Origin: Streptomyces griseus
GTDB lineage: Bacteria; Actinomycetota; Actinomycetes; Streptomycetales; Streptomycetaceae
Direction: 5' to 3'
NCBI RefSeq assembly: GCF_001715295.1
Contig: NZ_MDKB01000002.1
Coordinates: 1,448,313-1,512,312, forward strand
DNA length: 64,000 nucleotides
The notes beneath the pieces were generated by a model. That model was not told the DNA's origin. It worked only from the letters and a program-made list of their open reading frames with translations, and ran no database searches. Both the position numbers and the translations under genes were made by a program. The stretch's first letter is position 1; the number at the start of each line of letters is the position of its first letter. Of the stretch, positions 7,529-16,890 are shown in pieces.

Positions 7529-9538
7529 ATGAGCGGTGACGCGCAGCAGGGAGAACCGGCCGACGGTACCGCTGCCGCGGGCGGAGCCACGGAGACAGGC
7601 GTGCCGGCCCCGGGCCGGCGGCCCACGTCGGCGGACGGCGGACGGCCGGAGGTCCCCGCCGAGGGCGGCACCGTGCTTCCGGGCCCCTGGCCGGCGCCGG
7701 TGGAGGACCGCGCCCGCGAGGCCGACGACGGAACCGTGGAGACCGGCATCGCGTACGCCGTGCCTCTCCAGCGGGAAGGGCGCCGGGGATCCGCCGATAC
7801 CGCCCCGTCCGACGCCCAGTTGATCCAGAGGATGCGTGCCGGCGACGACCGGGCGTACGAGGAGTTGTTCCGGCGCCACTCGGACGCGGTGCGCCGCTAT
7901 GCCCGTACCTGTTGCCGCGACGCGCACACGGCCGACGACCTGACGGCCGAGGTCTTCGCACGGACGTTGCAGGCCGTGCGGGGCGGGAAGGGGCCCGAGG
8001 AAGCCGTCCGGGCGTACCTCATGACCGCTCTGCGGCATGTCGCCGCCGCGTGGACAAGGAGTGCCAGGCGCGAGCATCTCGTCGACGACTTCGCCGTGTT
8101 CGCCACACAGGCCACGCGTACAGCCGAGCTCTCGGAGGCCGACACCGTCGATCTCGGCGCAGATGTCCGGGCGATGCGGGAGGCGGACCGGTCGATGGCC
8201 ATGCAGGCGTTCCGCAGCCTCCCGGAGCGCTGGCAGGCCGTGTTGTGGCACACCACCGTCGAGGAGGAGTCGCCGAGCGAGGTCGCGCCGCTCTTCGGCC
8301 TGACGCCCAACGCGACGGCCGTCCTGGCCGTCCGGGCCCGGGAAGGCCTCAAGCAGGCCTATCTCCAGGCCCATGTGAGCCGGGCGCTGACCTCCGGCGG
8401 TGAATGCGCCCGGTATGCCGACCGGCTCGGCGCCCACGCCAGGGGCGGTCTCCGGAGCCGGGCCGAGCGCGGACTGCGCAAACATCTCGACGCGTGCGCG
8501 AAGTGCCGTATCGCCGCCGGAGAGCTGGCCGGAGTGAACGCCGGGATCCCGGCCCTGCTCCCGGTCGCCGTCATCGGCTGGTTCGCCGCGGGCCACGCCG
8601 TCAAGGCGGCCGGCATCGCAGCCGGGGGCGCGGCCGGTGCGGCAGGTGCCGGAGCGGCCTCGGCGGCCACGGGCAGTGCCTCCTCCGGGAGCACGGCCGG
8701 TGGGGCCGCCGCCGAAGGACTCGGCGCCCCCGTGAAGGCGGGGATCGCCGCCGCGGTGGCCGTCGCGGTCGCGGCCGGGCTGGCGTGGGCCCTGGTGGGC
8801 GACGACCGCCCCGCCCCGGAGGCGAAGCCGTCGACCGTGCCATCGGTGGTGGCACCCGCCGTACCGTCGCCGGCCGCCCCGCCTGAGGAGAAGCCGCGAC
8901 GCCCCGCACCGCCCGCCGCCCCGACGCCGGAACCCCCGTCCGAACCGGCCGCCGCCCCGACCCCCCGCCCCACATCACCGGCGCCGGAGCCGACCCCCGC
9001 GCCGACACGGTCCGAACCGCCCGCACCGGCCCCTCCGCCGGAACCGCGGCCCACGCCGGCTCAGCCCGCGCCTCCCGCGCCTCCCGCGCCTCCCGCGCCG
9101 GACATTTTCCAGGTGAGCGAGCTGGCGTACTCGGTCGCCGGGGACCACACCGGGCCCGAAGTGGTGCTCGGCGAGAGCACGGGCGTGTTCTGGCAGCGCT
9201 CCGGGTTGTCGATCGGCTCCACGACGTACGCGCACGGCGTGAGCACCCACGCCCGCTCGTCGGTCACCATCCGGCTCAACCGTCCGTGCACCCGGTACCG
9301 CGCGATGGTCGGAGTCGACGACATGACGAAAGGGCTCGGTGCGGTGCGCTTCTCCGTGGTCGACGGGGACGGTGCGCGGCTCTGGGGGTCCCCCGTGGTG
9401 CGGGGCGGCGACCCCGCGGTGCCGGTGGACATCTCCATCGACGGCCGCTCCTCCGTCCGGCTCGTCGTGGAGCCGGCGGAACCGTTCGGCGGGGTCGCCC
9501 TCGCCGACTGGGCCGACTCGGTGATCAGCTGTCGCTGA
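7529..9538 (+). CDS. ECF sigma factor fused to zinc-finger, membrane and NPCBM domains
   Basis: A 669-aa multidomain protein. Sigma-70 region 2 lies at about residues 95-165 (MRAGDDRAYEELFRRH) and region 4 at about 225-280. A zf-HC2-like motif HLDACAKC (around 320) is typical of anti-sigma factors. Hydrophobic segments follow near 340-360 and 400-422 (GIAAAVAVAVAAGLAWALV). A long Pro/Glu/Ala linker (about 424-525) leads to a C-terminal NPCBM-like carbohydrate-binding domain with GSTTYAHGVSTHA. The inferred topology is a membrane-tethered sigma factor with its own anti-sigma-like finger and an extracytoplasmic glycan sensor. ATG 7529 is preceded by GGGGG. Sigma factors with C-terminal extensions are known in actinobacteria; no target is evident here. 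Confidence 0.85.
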   Translation: MSGDAQQGEPADGTAAAGGATETGVPAPGRRPTSADGGRPEVPAEGGTVLPGPWPAPVEDRAREADDGTVETGIAYAVPLQREGRRGSADTAPSDAQLIQRMRAGDDRAYEELFRRHSDAVRRYARTCCRDAHTADDLTAEVFARTLQAVRGGKGPEEAVRAYLMTALRHVAAAWTRSARREHLVDDFAVFATQATRTAELSEADTVDLGADVRAMREADRSMAMQAFRSLPERWQAVLWHTTVEEESPSEVAPLFGLTPNATAVLAVRAREGLKQAYLQAHVSRALTSGGECARYADRLGAHARGGLRSRAERGLRKHLDACAKCRIAAGELAGVNAGIPALLPVAVIGWFAAGHAVKAAGIAAGGAAGAAGAGAASAATGSASSGSTAGGAAAEGLGAPVKAGIAAAVAVAVAAGLAWALVGDDRPAPEAKPSTVPSVVAPAVPSPAAPPEEKPRRPAPPAAPTPEPPSEPAAAPTPRPTSPAPEPTPAPTRSEPPAPAPPPEPRPTPAQPAPPAPPAPPAPDIFQVSELAYSVAGDHTGPEVVLGESTGVFWQRSGLSIGSTTYAHGVSTHARSSVTIRLNRPCTRYRAMVGVDDMTKGLGAVRFSVVDGDGARLWGSPVVRGGDPAVPVDISIDGRSSVRLVVEPAEPFGGVALADWADSVISCR

Positions 9539-9557
9539 GCCGCGCGGTGAGGCGGGC

Positions 9558-9580
9558 CGGAGGCTCGCGACCGGCCTCCG
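9558..9580. terminator. Hairpin between convergent genes
   Basis: CGGAGGC (9558-9564) pairs with GCCTCCG (9574-9580) across a 9-nt loop, 20 bp after the sigma-factor stop. There is no U-tract, as is common in Streptomyces. The rest of the 284-bp convergent gap shows nothing. Confidence 0.5.
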
Positions 9581-9822
9581 TCTCGGGGCCCTGTCCCCAG
9601 GGTCGGCCCCCTGCCACCCCCGTGGTCGGCGCGGGCATCGGTCGGGCAGGCCCCGGCAGCCTCACTCGGCACCCCGCGGGCGGCCAGGCCCCGACAGCCC
9701 CCTCGGCACCACGTGCGGGTGGGACGGGGCATGCCCGGCCTGAGGGGAACGGCAAGGATTGCGTCTCGAGGATGCCCCCGAGTACCCGTGAGCGGCGCTG
9801 TGAGCGGGGCGGTGACCGGTCG

Positions 9823-11934
9823 TCAGGGCTGCAGCGTCCGGCGGGCCGGGACCACTCCGCCGGCTACCGCCCGTTGGCGCGGCGCCGCGGTGCCCGTCCA
9901 GCAGGTGCCCCGGCGGGTGACCAGGCGGCGGAGCCACAGCTCGGTGGAGGCCAGTTCGGCCAGTCCGTCCAAGGGGAGGGGTTCACCCTCGGAGGCCGCG
10001 CGCAGGGCCTTGCGTACGACGCGCGCCTCGATCAGGCCCGCGTCGGCCAGCAGCGGGGCGTCGAAGAGCGCCATCAGCTCCGGGAGCGCGGCCCGCAGCC
10101 CGATGCGGCCCGCCGCGGTCGAGGTGGCCTGGGAGGGGGTCCCCCAGCCGGACGGCAGGTCGTGGATCCCCGCCCCCGCGAGCACCCGGCGCAGGATCGC
10201 CGCCCTGGCCCCCGGCTGGACCCGCAGGGATTCGGGAAGGGCCCGGGCGGCCCGCACGACCTGGTTGTCGAGGAACGGGGCGTGCAGCCGCTGACTGCGG
10301 ATCTCCGCCGCCTGCTCGAGGATCCGCTGGCCGGCCGCGTGCCGGGCCAGGGCCGCGCGGGCGCGGGCCTCCCCCGGCCGCTGTACGGAGGCGGGCCGGA
10401 ACGCCGCCTCCTGAAGGCGGGCCGATACTTCCGCGAGTGCCTCCCCGGTGAGCCAGCGCGCGGCCGGCCCGGGGCGTGACCAGGCCAGGGAGGCGAGCGA
10501 GGCGTCCGCGGGGGTGGCCAGGTCGGGTGCGTAGCGGTTGGCGTCGGGCAGCAGACCCGCCGCCGTCTCGAGTCCGGAGCGGTAGGACGTACGGGCCAGC
10601 CTGCGGGCGGCGCGGTACACGGCGAGCGGGACGAACAGGGAGTGTGCGGAGGGCCCTTCGGCGCGGGCCAGCGCGGCGACGGGCCGCAGGAGGTGGCGTC
10701 TGCGCCGGTCCATGAGGAGGTCGGCCAGACGTGCGGGGTGCGCGTCGAGCACCTGGCGCGCGCCGTGGCCGACGAAGTGGTCGGCGCTCCCGGCGGCCAA
10801 CCGGCGGCGGTGGCGTTCGGCGACGACCAGGGAGGGAGCGGGTTCGTCGGTGAGCGGGCCGTTCTCCAGTGACGCGTACGGCAGCGCCTCCTCGCCCGCC
10901 GCCACGACCACGTGGTGGAGGCGGGGATTGGACGCGATGACGCGGGCGCGCTCCATCTCGTCCTCGAGGCCCTGCGCGGTCAGGTCGTTGAAGGTGACGG
11001 CGAGCAGCCGCTCGCCGGCCCCGGTGCCGTGGCCCAGGACGGTGCCGGGCAGTCCAGGGAGCCCGGCGGCCAGCAGCGCGAGCGTGGCGGACGCGCTGCC
11101 GCCGGAGAGGTCGGCCCCGATGCCGGGTACGGGCGCTCCACGGGCCGCGCGGCGGTCGGCGGGGCCCATGCCGGGGACGGGCCCGGGGTCGGGCGGCAGG
11201 GTCTCCGGGGCGTGGCGCGGGGCGGTGAGCCGGGCCCGTACGGCTTCGACCAAGGCGTCGCGCACACCCTCCACGGCGCTCACCGGGTCGGTCTGGGGGG
11301 CCGCGACGGCGAGCGAGGCCACCGCCTCGTATCCGGTGACCTCGCGCGAGCCCTCCCGGAGGATCAGCGCGTGGCCCGGCGGGACCCGCTTCACCCCCTC
11401 GTACGGGGTGCCGTCGCCGAGGGCCTCCGGGGTCTCGGGGCAGGCGAGGAGCGCGGCGAGGTGCCCGATGTCCAGCTGGGCCTCGATGAGGTCGGCGAGC
11501 GGGAGGGCTGCGGTGGCGTACGCGGTGCCGTTGGCCCACGGGGTGTGGAAGACGGGGCGGGCTCCGGCGAGGTCCCCGGTGACGGTGATGCGGCGTCCGA
11601 TCTGGACGACGGCCGTGTAACTGCCCGCCCAGGCCGTGAGATGCCGCAGCGCTCCGCCCCGCGCGGCCAGCAGGCCTACGCGGAGCTGTTCGTCGGTGGC
11701 ACCGCAGCAGCCGAGGACGGCGAGCCGGGCGGTGGGCGCGCCTTCCGGCGTGGCGGCCGAGATGATGCGGATCTCGTCCGGCCGCCAGTCACCCACGGCC
11801 CAGAGCGGATCCGGGTCGCCCCACAGGAGTTGGGAGCCCACGGGGTGGACGGTGCGCTCCTCCCCGTGCCGCCCGACCGAGCCGACGGTGCCGAAGCGCG
11901 CGGCGATACTGCTCCACCCCACCAACCAACGCAT
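9823..11934 (-). CDS. Asparagine-synthase-like protein (lasso-cyclase / macrolactam-cyclase type)
   Basis: A 703-aa protein with a glutamine-amidotransferase-like N-terminal fold and a C-terminal asparagine synthase domain. The N-terminus reads MRWLVGWSS, so the catalytic Cys2 of true class II amidotransferases is absent. The ATP-pyrophosphate loop reads LSGGSASA at about residue 278, where asparagine synthases have SGGxDS. Both features recall the AMP-forming cyclases of lasso-peptide pathways, but no precursor, RRE or leader-peptidase gene was found beside it. ATG 11934 is fixed by GGAGG five bases upstream; the open frame continuing to 12585 is not protein-like. The substrate is unknown. 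Confidence 0.75.
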   Translation of the reverse strand: MRWLVGWSSIAARFGTVGSVGRHGEERTVHPVGSQLLWGDPDPLWAVGDWRPDEIRIISAATPEGAPTARLAVLGCCGATDEQLRVGLLAARGGALRHLTAWAGSYTAVVQIGRRITVTGDLAGARPVFHTPWANGTAYATAALPLADLIEAQLDIGHLAALLACPETPEALGDGTPYEGVKRVPPGHALILREGSREVTGYEAVASLAVAAPQTDPVSAVEGVRDALVEAVRARLTAPRHAPETLPPDPGPVPGMGPADRRAARGAPVPGIGADLSGGSASATLALLAAGLPGLPGTVLGHGTGAGERLLAVTFNDLTAQGLEDEMERARVIASNPRLHHVVVAAGEEALPYASLENGPLTDEPAPSLVVAERHRRRLAAGSADHFVGHGARQVLDAHPARLADLLMDRRRRHLLRPVAALARAEGPSAHSLFVPLAVYRAARRLARTSYRSGLETAAGLLPDANRYAPDLATPADASLASLAWSRPGPAARWLTGEALAEVSARLQEAAFRPASVQRPGEARARAALARHAAGQRILEQAAEIRSQRLHAPFLDNQVVRAARALPESLRVQPGARAAILRRVLAGAGIHDLPSGWGTPSQATSTAAGRIGLRAALPELMALFDAPLLADAGLIEARVVRKALRAASEGEPLPLDGLAELASTELWLRRLVTRRGTCWTGTAAPRQRAVAGGVVPARRTLQP

Positions 11935-11941
11935 CGCCGCC

Positions 11942-11956
11942 TCCACAGGCTGTGGA
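11942..11956. promoter_or_regulatory. Palindrome overlapping the ribosome-binding site of the asparagine-synthase-like gene
   Basis: TCCACAG-G-CTGTGGA, read on the plus strand, is a perfect 15-bp inverted repeat. On the minus strand its right arm contributes to the GGAGG Shine-Dalgarno sequence just before ATG 11934. As RNA it could fold and mask the site; as DNA it could be an operator. Confidence 0.5.
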
Positions 11957-13031
11957 CGAACCGGCGTGCCAGGACACGGGAACGCCGCTGCGGGACATGC
12001 TGCCACGACAGCGGCGCCCAGGAGGGGGTACGGGCGGCGCACACCGGATGTGCATGCGCCCCTGGCACAGACCCGGGTGCCGCACTCCGGATCTCCCGGC
12101 AAGAGGGCCGCCGGGTCGAGGAGTTGCTCCACAGTGGCCGTTCGCCGGGCCCGTCGTCGCCCGTGCTGGGGAACCGACGTAATCCGGCCATAGTCGGCCA
12201 CGTTCCCGGAGCCCCGGCCGACCGACGCGATTCGGCCATTCTTCGCCCGGCCGATGACCGCGCGTTTCGCCCCGGACGGTCCGTGCGACCCCGGAAAGAT
12301 CCGGCGGTCCCGCAGCTGACCACGAGGCCGGCAGGACCTCCGAGGACCCCGGCACGTCCGCCGGAGCAGGGAGCCGGGACCCTCGCGCCCCGCCCCGTGG
12401 CGGGCCGGACACGGTGGTGGCCGGCGCGTCCCCCCGGTGCGCCGGCCACCACGTCCGCCCCCTGAGCTGCCCTTCCGCGCACGGTCCGGGAGGTGTTCGT
12501 CACCTCCCGGACCGGTTCGCCGCCCGCGGGGATGGGGCGGCGATCTCCCCCAGCCCGCTGAGTCCAGTGCAGCGGGCCGACCCACGCGTCATCCATGGAA
12601 GCCGCCGCCCACCGGCCGGGGCAGAGCGCACGGCCGGGCGCACGGCCACACACCAGGTGCACGACGCCGCAGGTCGGCACGGTGGGCCTCCGGCTCCGTG
12701 CCGCGGGCGCCCGCGCCGTGCTCCCGCGCGCGACTTCGCGACCGCTGCCGCGGACGCCGCCGTGGGCCTTCCGTCGCGGCGGCCGGCGCCGAGGGCGCAC
12801 TCCGCCCAGGTTGACGACTTTCCCGCCATACGGACGTCTGCCCCTTAACGGTAAGGATGCGGCGAACTACGCTGTGTTGACTGATGTTCTCAGCGGTGCG
12901 GCATATTCCACGGGGCTCGGCCAAATGCGTGTGCGGCCGGAGTGCCGGGGACCGTACCGGGGGAGAACACGGTACGAATGCCGCGCGCCTCACGGTGACG
13001 CGGCGGCCGTCTGTGTGTCGAGGGGTGACGC
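11957..13031. other. Large 1.07-kb divergent intergenic region
   Basis: No gene is convincing here, although the region lies between two divergent genes. On the minus strand, related 20-bp boxes with cores TGGCCGAAT (near 12227-12246) and TGGCCGGAT (near 12168-12187) recur about 59 bp apart, 16 of 20 identical. A lower-GC stretch at 12840-12910 precedes the sporulation gene, with TTGACT and CATATT separated by 19 bp. The long gap suggests elaborate regulation or lost genes. Confidence 0.4.
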
Positions 13032-14537
13032 ATGTCCAGGGAGCAACGCGGGCCGAACGAGAAGCTCGGCACGGTTCTCGCCCTCGCGGGAATCAGCAAC
13101 GCCGGCCTCGCCCGGCGGGTCAACGACCTCGGAGCGCAGCGCGGCCTGACTCTTCGGTACGACAAGACGTCGGTGGCCCGCTGGGTCGCCAAGGGGATGG
13201 TGCCGCAAGGCGCGGCGCCCCACCTCATCGCCGCCGCGATAGGGGCGAAACTCGGCCGTCCGGTGCCGCTGCACGAGATCGGGCTCGCCGACGCCGATCC
13301 CGCGCCCGAGGTGGGCCTCGCCTTCCCCCGCGATGTGGGCGAGGCCGTACGGTCGGCGACCGATCTCTACCGGCTGGACCTGGCCGGACGCCGGGGAGGT
13401 GGCGGGATCTGGCAGTCGCTGGCGGGCTCCTTCTCGGTGAGCGCGTACGCCACCCCGGCCTCCCGGTGGCTCATCACGTCCGCCGACGCGTCCGTCGCAC
13501 GGGACTCGACGGCCGCGCGGGCCGCGCTCCTGGGCGGCCAGGGCGCATCCGGGGCGCACGGGGGGATGCCTGGCGTACCCCTCCAGCCGGGCCCGGAGAC
13601 GGTGTCCGACGCCTCGCTCCTGCGGGTCGGCCACAGCGACGTGGCCAAACTGCGCGAGGCCGCCCAGGACGCGCGCCGCTGGGACTCGAAGTACGGCGGC
13701 GGGGACTGGCGCTCCTCCATGGTCCCGGAGTGCTTACGCGTCGACGCCGCACCGCTGCTGCTGGGCTCGTACAGCGACGAGGTGGGCCGGGCCCTGTTCG
13801 GGGCCTCGGCCGAACTGACCCGGCTCGCCGGCTGGATGGCGTTCGACACCGGCCAGCAGGAAGCCGCCCAGCGCTACTACATCCAGGCGCTGCGCCTGGC
13901 CCGTGCCGCCGCCGACGTCCCGCTCGGCGGCTACGTCCTGGCGTCGATGTCCCTGCAGGCCACCTACCGGGGCTTCGCCGACGAGGGCGTGGACCTCGCC
14001 CAGGCGGCCGTCGAGCGCAACCGGGGCCTGGCCACCGCACGGACCATGAGCTTCTTCCGGCTCGTGGAGGCGCGCGCCCACGCGAAGGCGTCCGACGCAG
14101 CGGCCGCCGGTGCCGCGCTCCGGGCGGCCGAGAGCTGGCTGGAGCGCTCCCGGGCCGGGGACAGCGACCCGTCCTGGCTCGGCTTCTACTCGTACGACCG
14201 GTTCGCCGCCGACGCCGCCGAGTGCTACCGCGACCTGAAGGCCCCCCGCCAGGTGCGGCGCTTCACCGAGCAGGCGCTGTCCAGGCCCACCGAGGAGTTC
14301 GTCCGCTCGCACGGACTGCGGCTCGTCGTGTCGGCGGTCGCGGAGCTCGAGTCGGGCAACCTCGACGCGGCCTGCGCGGCGGGGACGCGCGCGGTCGAGG
14401 TGGCGGGACGCATCTCCTCGGCGCGCACCACCGAGTACGTACGCGACCTGCTCCACCGTCTCGAACCGTACGGGGACGAGCCCCGCGTGGCGGAGCTGAG
14501 GGAACGGGCGCGTCCGCTCCTGGTCTCCCCCGCGTAG
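13032..14537 (+). CDS. Sporulation-associated protein (ORF1590/SCO4114 type), TTA-containing
   Basis: A 501-aa cytoplasmic protein. The N-terminus (about 1-75) resembles a helix-turn-helix: [16 protein letters not shown], then [12 protein letters not shown]. The remainder is helical and TPR-like, with an Ala-rich superhelix ([15 protein letters not shown], for example). It resembles the S. griseus sporulation gene ORF1590, which is reported to make two proteins from alternate starts. ATG 13032 has GAGGGG upstream, and Met56 (13197) is directly preceded by AAGGGG and could be the internal start. A rare TTA leucine codon at 13734-13736 (residue 235) implies dependence on the bldA tRNA. Family assignment is from memory. 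Confidence 0.72.
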   Translation: MSREQRGPNEKLGTVLALAGISNAGLARRVNDLGAQRGLTLRYDKTSVARWVAKGMVPQGAAPHLIAAAIGAKLGRPVPLHEIGLADADPAPEVGLAFPRDVGEAVRSATDLYRLDLAGRRGGGGIWQSLAGSFSVSAYATPASRWLITSADASVARDSTAARAALLGGQGASGAHGGMPGVPLQPGPETVSDASLLRVGHSDVAKLREAAQDARRWDSKYGGGDWRSSMVPECLRVDAAPLLLGSYSDEVGRALFGASAELTRLAGWMAFDTGQQEAAQRYYIQALRLARAAADVPLGGYVLASMSLQATYRGFADEGVDLAQAAVERNRGLATARTMSFFRLVEARAHAKASDAAAAGAALRAAESWLERSRAGDSDPSWLGFYSYDRFAADAAECYRDLKAPRQVRRFTEQALSRPTEEFVRSHGLRLVVSAVAELESGNLDAACAAGTRAVEVAGRISSARTTEYVRDLLHRLEPYGDEPRVAELRERARPLLVSPA

Positions 14538-14658
14538 CAGGAGCCGCTACGCCCCGATATGCCCGAACGGGGCGGTGGACAGGCCGCCACGCCCCGCTCC
14601 TCCGGGTTTGAGCCCGCTGTCAGTGGGTCAGTGCACTATCGGGGTGGGAGGTGGCGTG

Positions 14659-15915
14659 ATGATGACGCACGCGGCGTACGACTGCGACGTTCTGGTGATC
14701 GGTGGCGGGATCGTCGGTCTGTCGACCGCGTACGCCGTCACGCGCTCCGCGCCGGGCACCCGGGTCACGGTCCTGGAGAAGGAGTGGGGCCCCGCCCGCC
14801 ACCAGACCGGACGCAACAGCGGAGTGGTGCACAGCGGCATCTACTACCCCCCGGGTTCGCTCAAGGCGCGGTATGCCACGCGCGGCGGTGCCGAGCTGGC
14901 CGGCTTCTGTGCGGAGCACGGCATCCCGTACGCCGTGACGGGCAAGCTGATCGTGGCCACGGAGAGCGGCGAGCTGCACCGGCTGCACGCCCTGGCGCAG
15001 CGCGGCCGGGCGCACGGCCTGCCGGTCCGGGAGCTCGGTCCCGTCCAGATCGCGGGGTACGAACCGCGGGTGCGCGGCCGTGCGGCGATCCGGGTCGCTA
15101 CGACCGGGGTGTGCGACTTCCCGGCGGTGGCCGCCCGGCTGGCCGCCGAGGTGGGTGAGGCCGGCGGCGAGGTGCGGTACGGCGCGGAGGTCGTCGCCGT
15201 GGACCGGCGCGCCTGGGGCGTGGCGGTGCGGACGGCCGACGGCCGGGTGGTCCGTGCCCGGGTCCTGGTGAACTGCGCGGGGCTGCACTGCGACCGGGTG
15301 GCACGACTCGCGGGTGACGACCCGGGCGTGCGGATCGTGCCGTTCCGCGGCGAGTACTACGAGCTGGCCCGCCCCGAGCTGGTGCGGGGGCTGGTCTATC
15401 CGGTGCCGGATCCGGCCTTCCCCTTCCTCGGGGTGCACCTGACCCGGGGTGTCGACGGCACGGTCCACGTCGGGCCGAACGCGGTGCCGGCGCTGGCCCG
15501 CGAGGGGTACAGCTGGCCGGTCGTCCACCCACGGGAGCTGGCCGCGACGGTGAGCTGGCCCGGTTCCTGGCGGATCGCCCGGCGCCACTGGCGGTACGCG
15601 GCGGACGAGATGCGCAGATCTCTCTCGAAGCGGGCGTTCACCCGGGCCGTCCAGCGGCTGCTTCCCGAGGTCACGGAGGACGATCTGCGGCCGTCCCCGG
15701 CGGGTGTCAGGGCGCAGGCGGTGCTGAGCGACGGCACGCTCGTGGACGACTTCCTGATCCGGGAGGCCACGCACACCGTGCACGTGCTGAACGCCCCGTC
15801 GCCCGCTGCCACCGCTTCGCTGCCCATCGGGAGGGAGGTGGCGCGACGGGCCCTGCAGCGGGCGCGCGCGACGGGATGGACGCCGCCCGCCGTAGAATCG
15901 GGGCATTGTGTCTGA
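14659..15915 (+). CDS. lhgO: L-2-hydroxyglutarate oxidase family FAD enzyme
   Basis: A 418-aa flavoprotein of the DAO/LhgO type, oxidising L-2-hydroxyglutarate to 2-oxoglutarate. The FAD-binding GGGIVGLSTAYAV is at residues 14-26, followed by ARHQTGRNSGVVHSGIYY, the signature stretch of LhgO near the flavin. A GGGAGG ribosome-binding site at 14646-14651 lies seven bases before ATG 14659; GTG 14656 is an alternative. Its end overlaps the trmB start by 8 bp, so the two are probably cotranscribed and translationally coupled. Confidence 0.85.
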   Translation: MMTHAAYDCDVLVIGGGIVGLSTAYAVTRSAPGTRVTVLEKEWGPARHQTGRNSGVVHSGIYYPPGSLKARYATRGGAELAGFCAEHGIPYAVTGKLIVATESGELHRLHALAQRGRAHGLPVRELGPVQIAGYEPRVRGRAAIRVATTGVCDFPAVAARLAAEVGEAGGEVRYGAEVVAVDRRAWGVAVRTADGRVVRARVLVNCAGLHCDRVARLAGDDPGVRIVPFRGEYYELARPELVRGLVYPVPDPAFPFLGVHLTRGVDGTVHVGPNAVPALAREGYSWPVVHPRELAATVSWPGSWRIARRHWRYAADEMRRSLSKRAFTRAVQRLLPEVTEDDLRPSPAGVRAQAVLSDGTLVDDFLIREATHTVHVLNAPSPAATASLPIGREVARRALQRARATGWTPPAVESGHCV

Positions 15916-16741
15916 TCCCTTGAACCCCACGCCCGAGACGCCCGAGACGCCCGGCCCCGCAGGCACCGACGCCGACGCCCTGCGCGAAGCCTCGTTCGAG
16001 CGTCAGCGCAGGCTGCGCCAGGAGCCGCGCTTCCCGGGCGGGCCCGCCGCCGACCCGGCGGGCTCCCACCACGAGCGCCGGATCCGCAGCTTCCAGCCGC
16101 GCCGCAGCCGGGTGACCGCCGGCCAGGAGGACGCCCTGCAGCGGCTGTGGCCTCTCTGGGGCCTGGACATCGACGGCCGCGGTGTCCTGGACCTGCCCGC
16201 CCTGTTCGACGGCCTTCCGGTGATCCTGGAGATCGGCTTCGGCATGGGCGAGGCCACCGCGCTGATGGCGGCCGACGATCCCGCAACCGGCATTCTGGCC
16301 GTCGACGTGCACACCCCCGGTCAGGGCAATCTCCTCGGCCTCGCGGAGCGTGCGGGGCTGTCCAACATCCGTGTCGCCAACGGTGACGCGATCATCCTGC
16401 TCCGCGAGATGCTGGAGCCGGCGTCGCTGGACGGGCTGCGGGTGTACTTCCCCGACCCCTGGCCCAAGAAGCGGCACCACAAGCGACGGCTGATCCAGCC
16501 GGAGTTCCTCGACCTGGTGGCGCGGCGGCTGAAGCCGGGGGCGGTCATCCACTGCGCGACGGACTGGGAGCCGTACGCGGAGCAGATGCTCGAGGTCCTG
16601 ACCGCGCACCCGCTGTTCGAGAACACCCATGCGGACGGCGGCTACGCGCCCCGGCCCGCCTTCCGGCCCCTGACCCGTTTCGAGGGCCAGGGTCTGGACA
16701 AGGGCCACGTCGTGCGCGACGTCCTGTTCCGCCGCCTCTGA
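15908..16741 (+). CDS. trmB: tRNA (guanine-N7-)-methyltransferase
   Basis: A 277-aa SAM-dependent enzyme that methylates G46 of tRNA. A disordered Pro/Thr-rich N-terminus of about 60 residues precedes the catalytic domain, with the SAM motif ILEIGFGMGEATALMA and the family signature YFPDPWPKKRHHKRR. ENTHADGGYAPRPAFRPLTRF closes the substrate pocket region. It starts at GTG 15908 inside the end of lhgO. The N-terminal extension is longer than in E. coli TrmB but common in actinomycetes. Confidence 0.92.
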   Translation: MSDPLNPTPETPETPGPAGTDADALREASFERQRRLRQEPRFPGGPAADPAGSHHERRIRSFQPRRSRVTAGQEDALQRLWPLWGLDIDGRGVLDLPALFDGLPVILEIGFGMGEATALMAADDPATGILAVDVHTPGQGNLLGLAERAGLSNIRVANGDAIILLREMLEPASLDGLRVYFPDPWPKKRHHKRRLIQPEFLDLVARRLKPGAVIHCATDWEPYAEQMLEVLTAHPLFENTHADGGYAPRPAFRPLTRFEGQGLDKGHVVRDVLFRRL

Positions 16742-16890
16742 CTCCCGCCCGGCATCCGCCCGGATCTCGCCCGGCACCCGGTCGCAGGACCTTCGCCCGG
16801 CTCGTTCCGGGCATCCCCGACCAGCCACCGACCGGCGCCCGGCCGGCACACGCATGGCCGGGTGTCAGTCCCTCTCGCTAGGGTCATCAG

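Noticed and set aside
11935-12585. In-frame upstream extension of the asparagine-synthase-like gene (about 217 codons)
   Set aside because: The translation is low-complexity Arg/Gly/Pro, there is a clear GGAGG before ATG 11934, and homologs begin with MRWLVGW.
11957-12800. Possible lasso-peptide precursor near the cyclase-like gene
   Set aside because: No short frame on either strand shows the YxxPxL-type leader motif or a plausible core with Asp/Glu at ring position 7-9.
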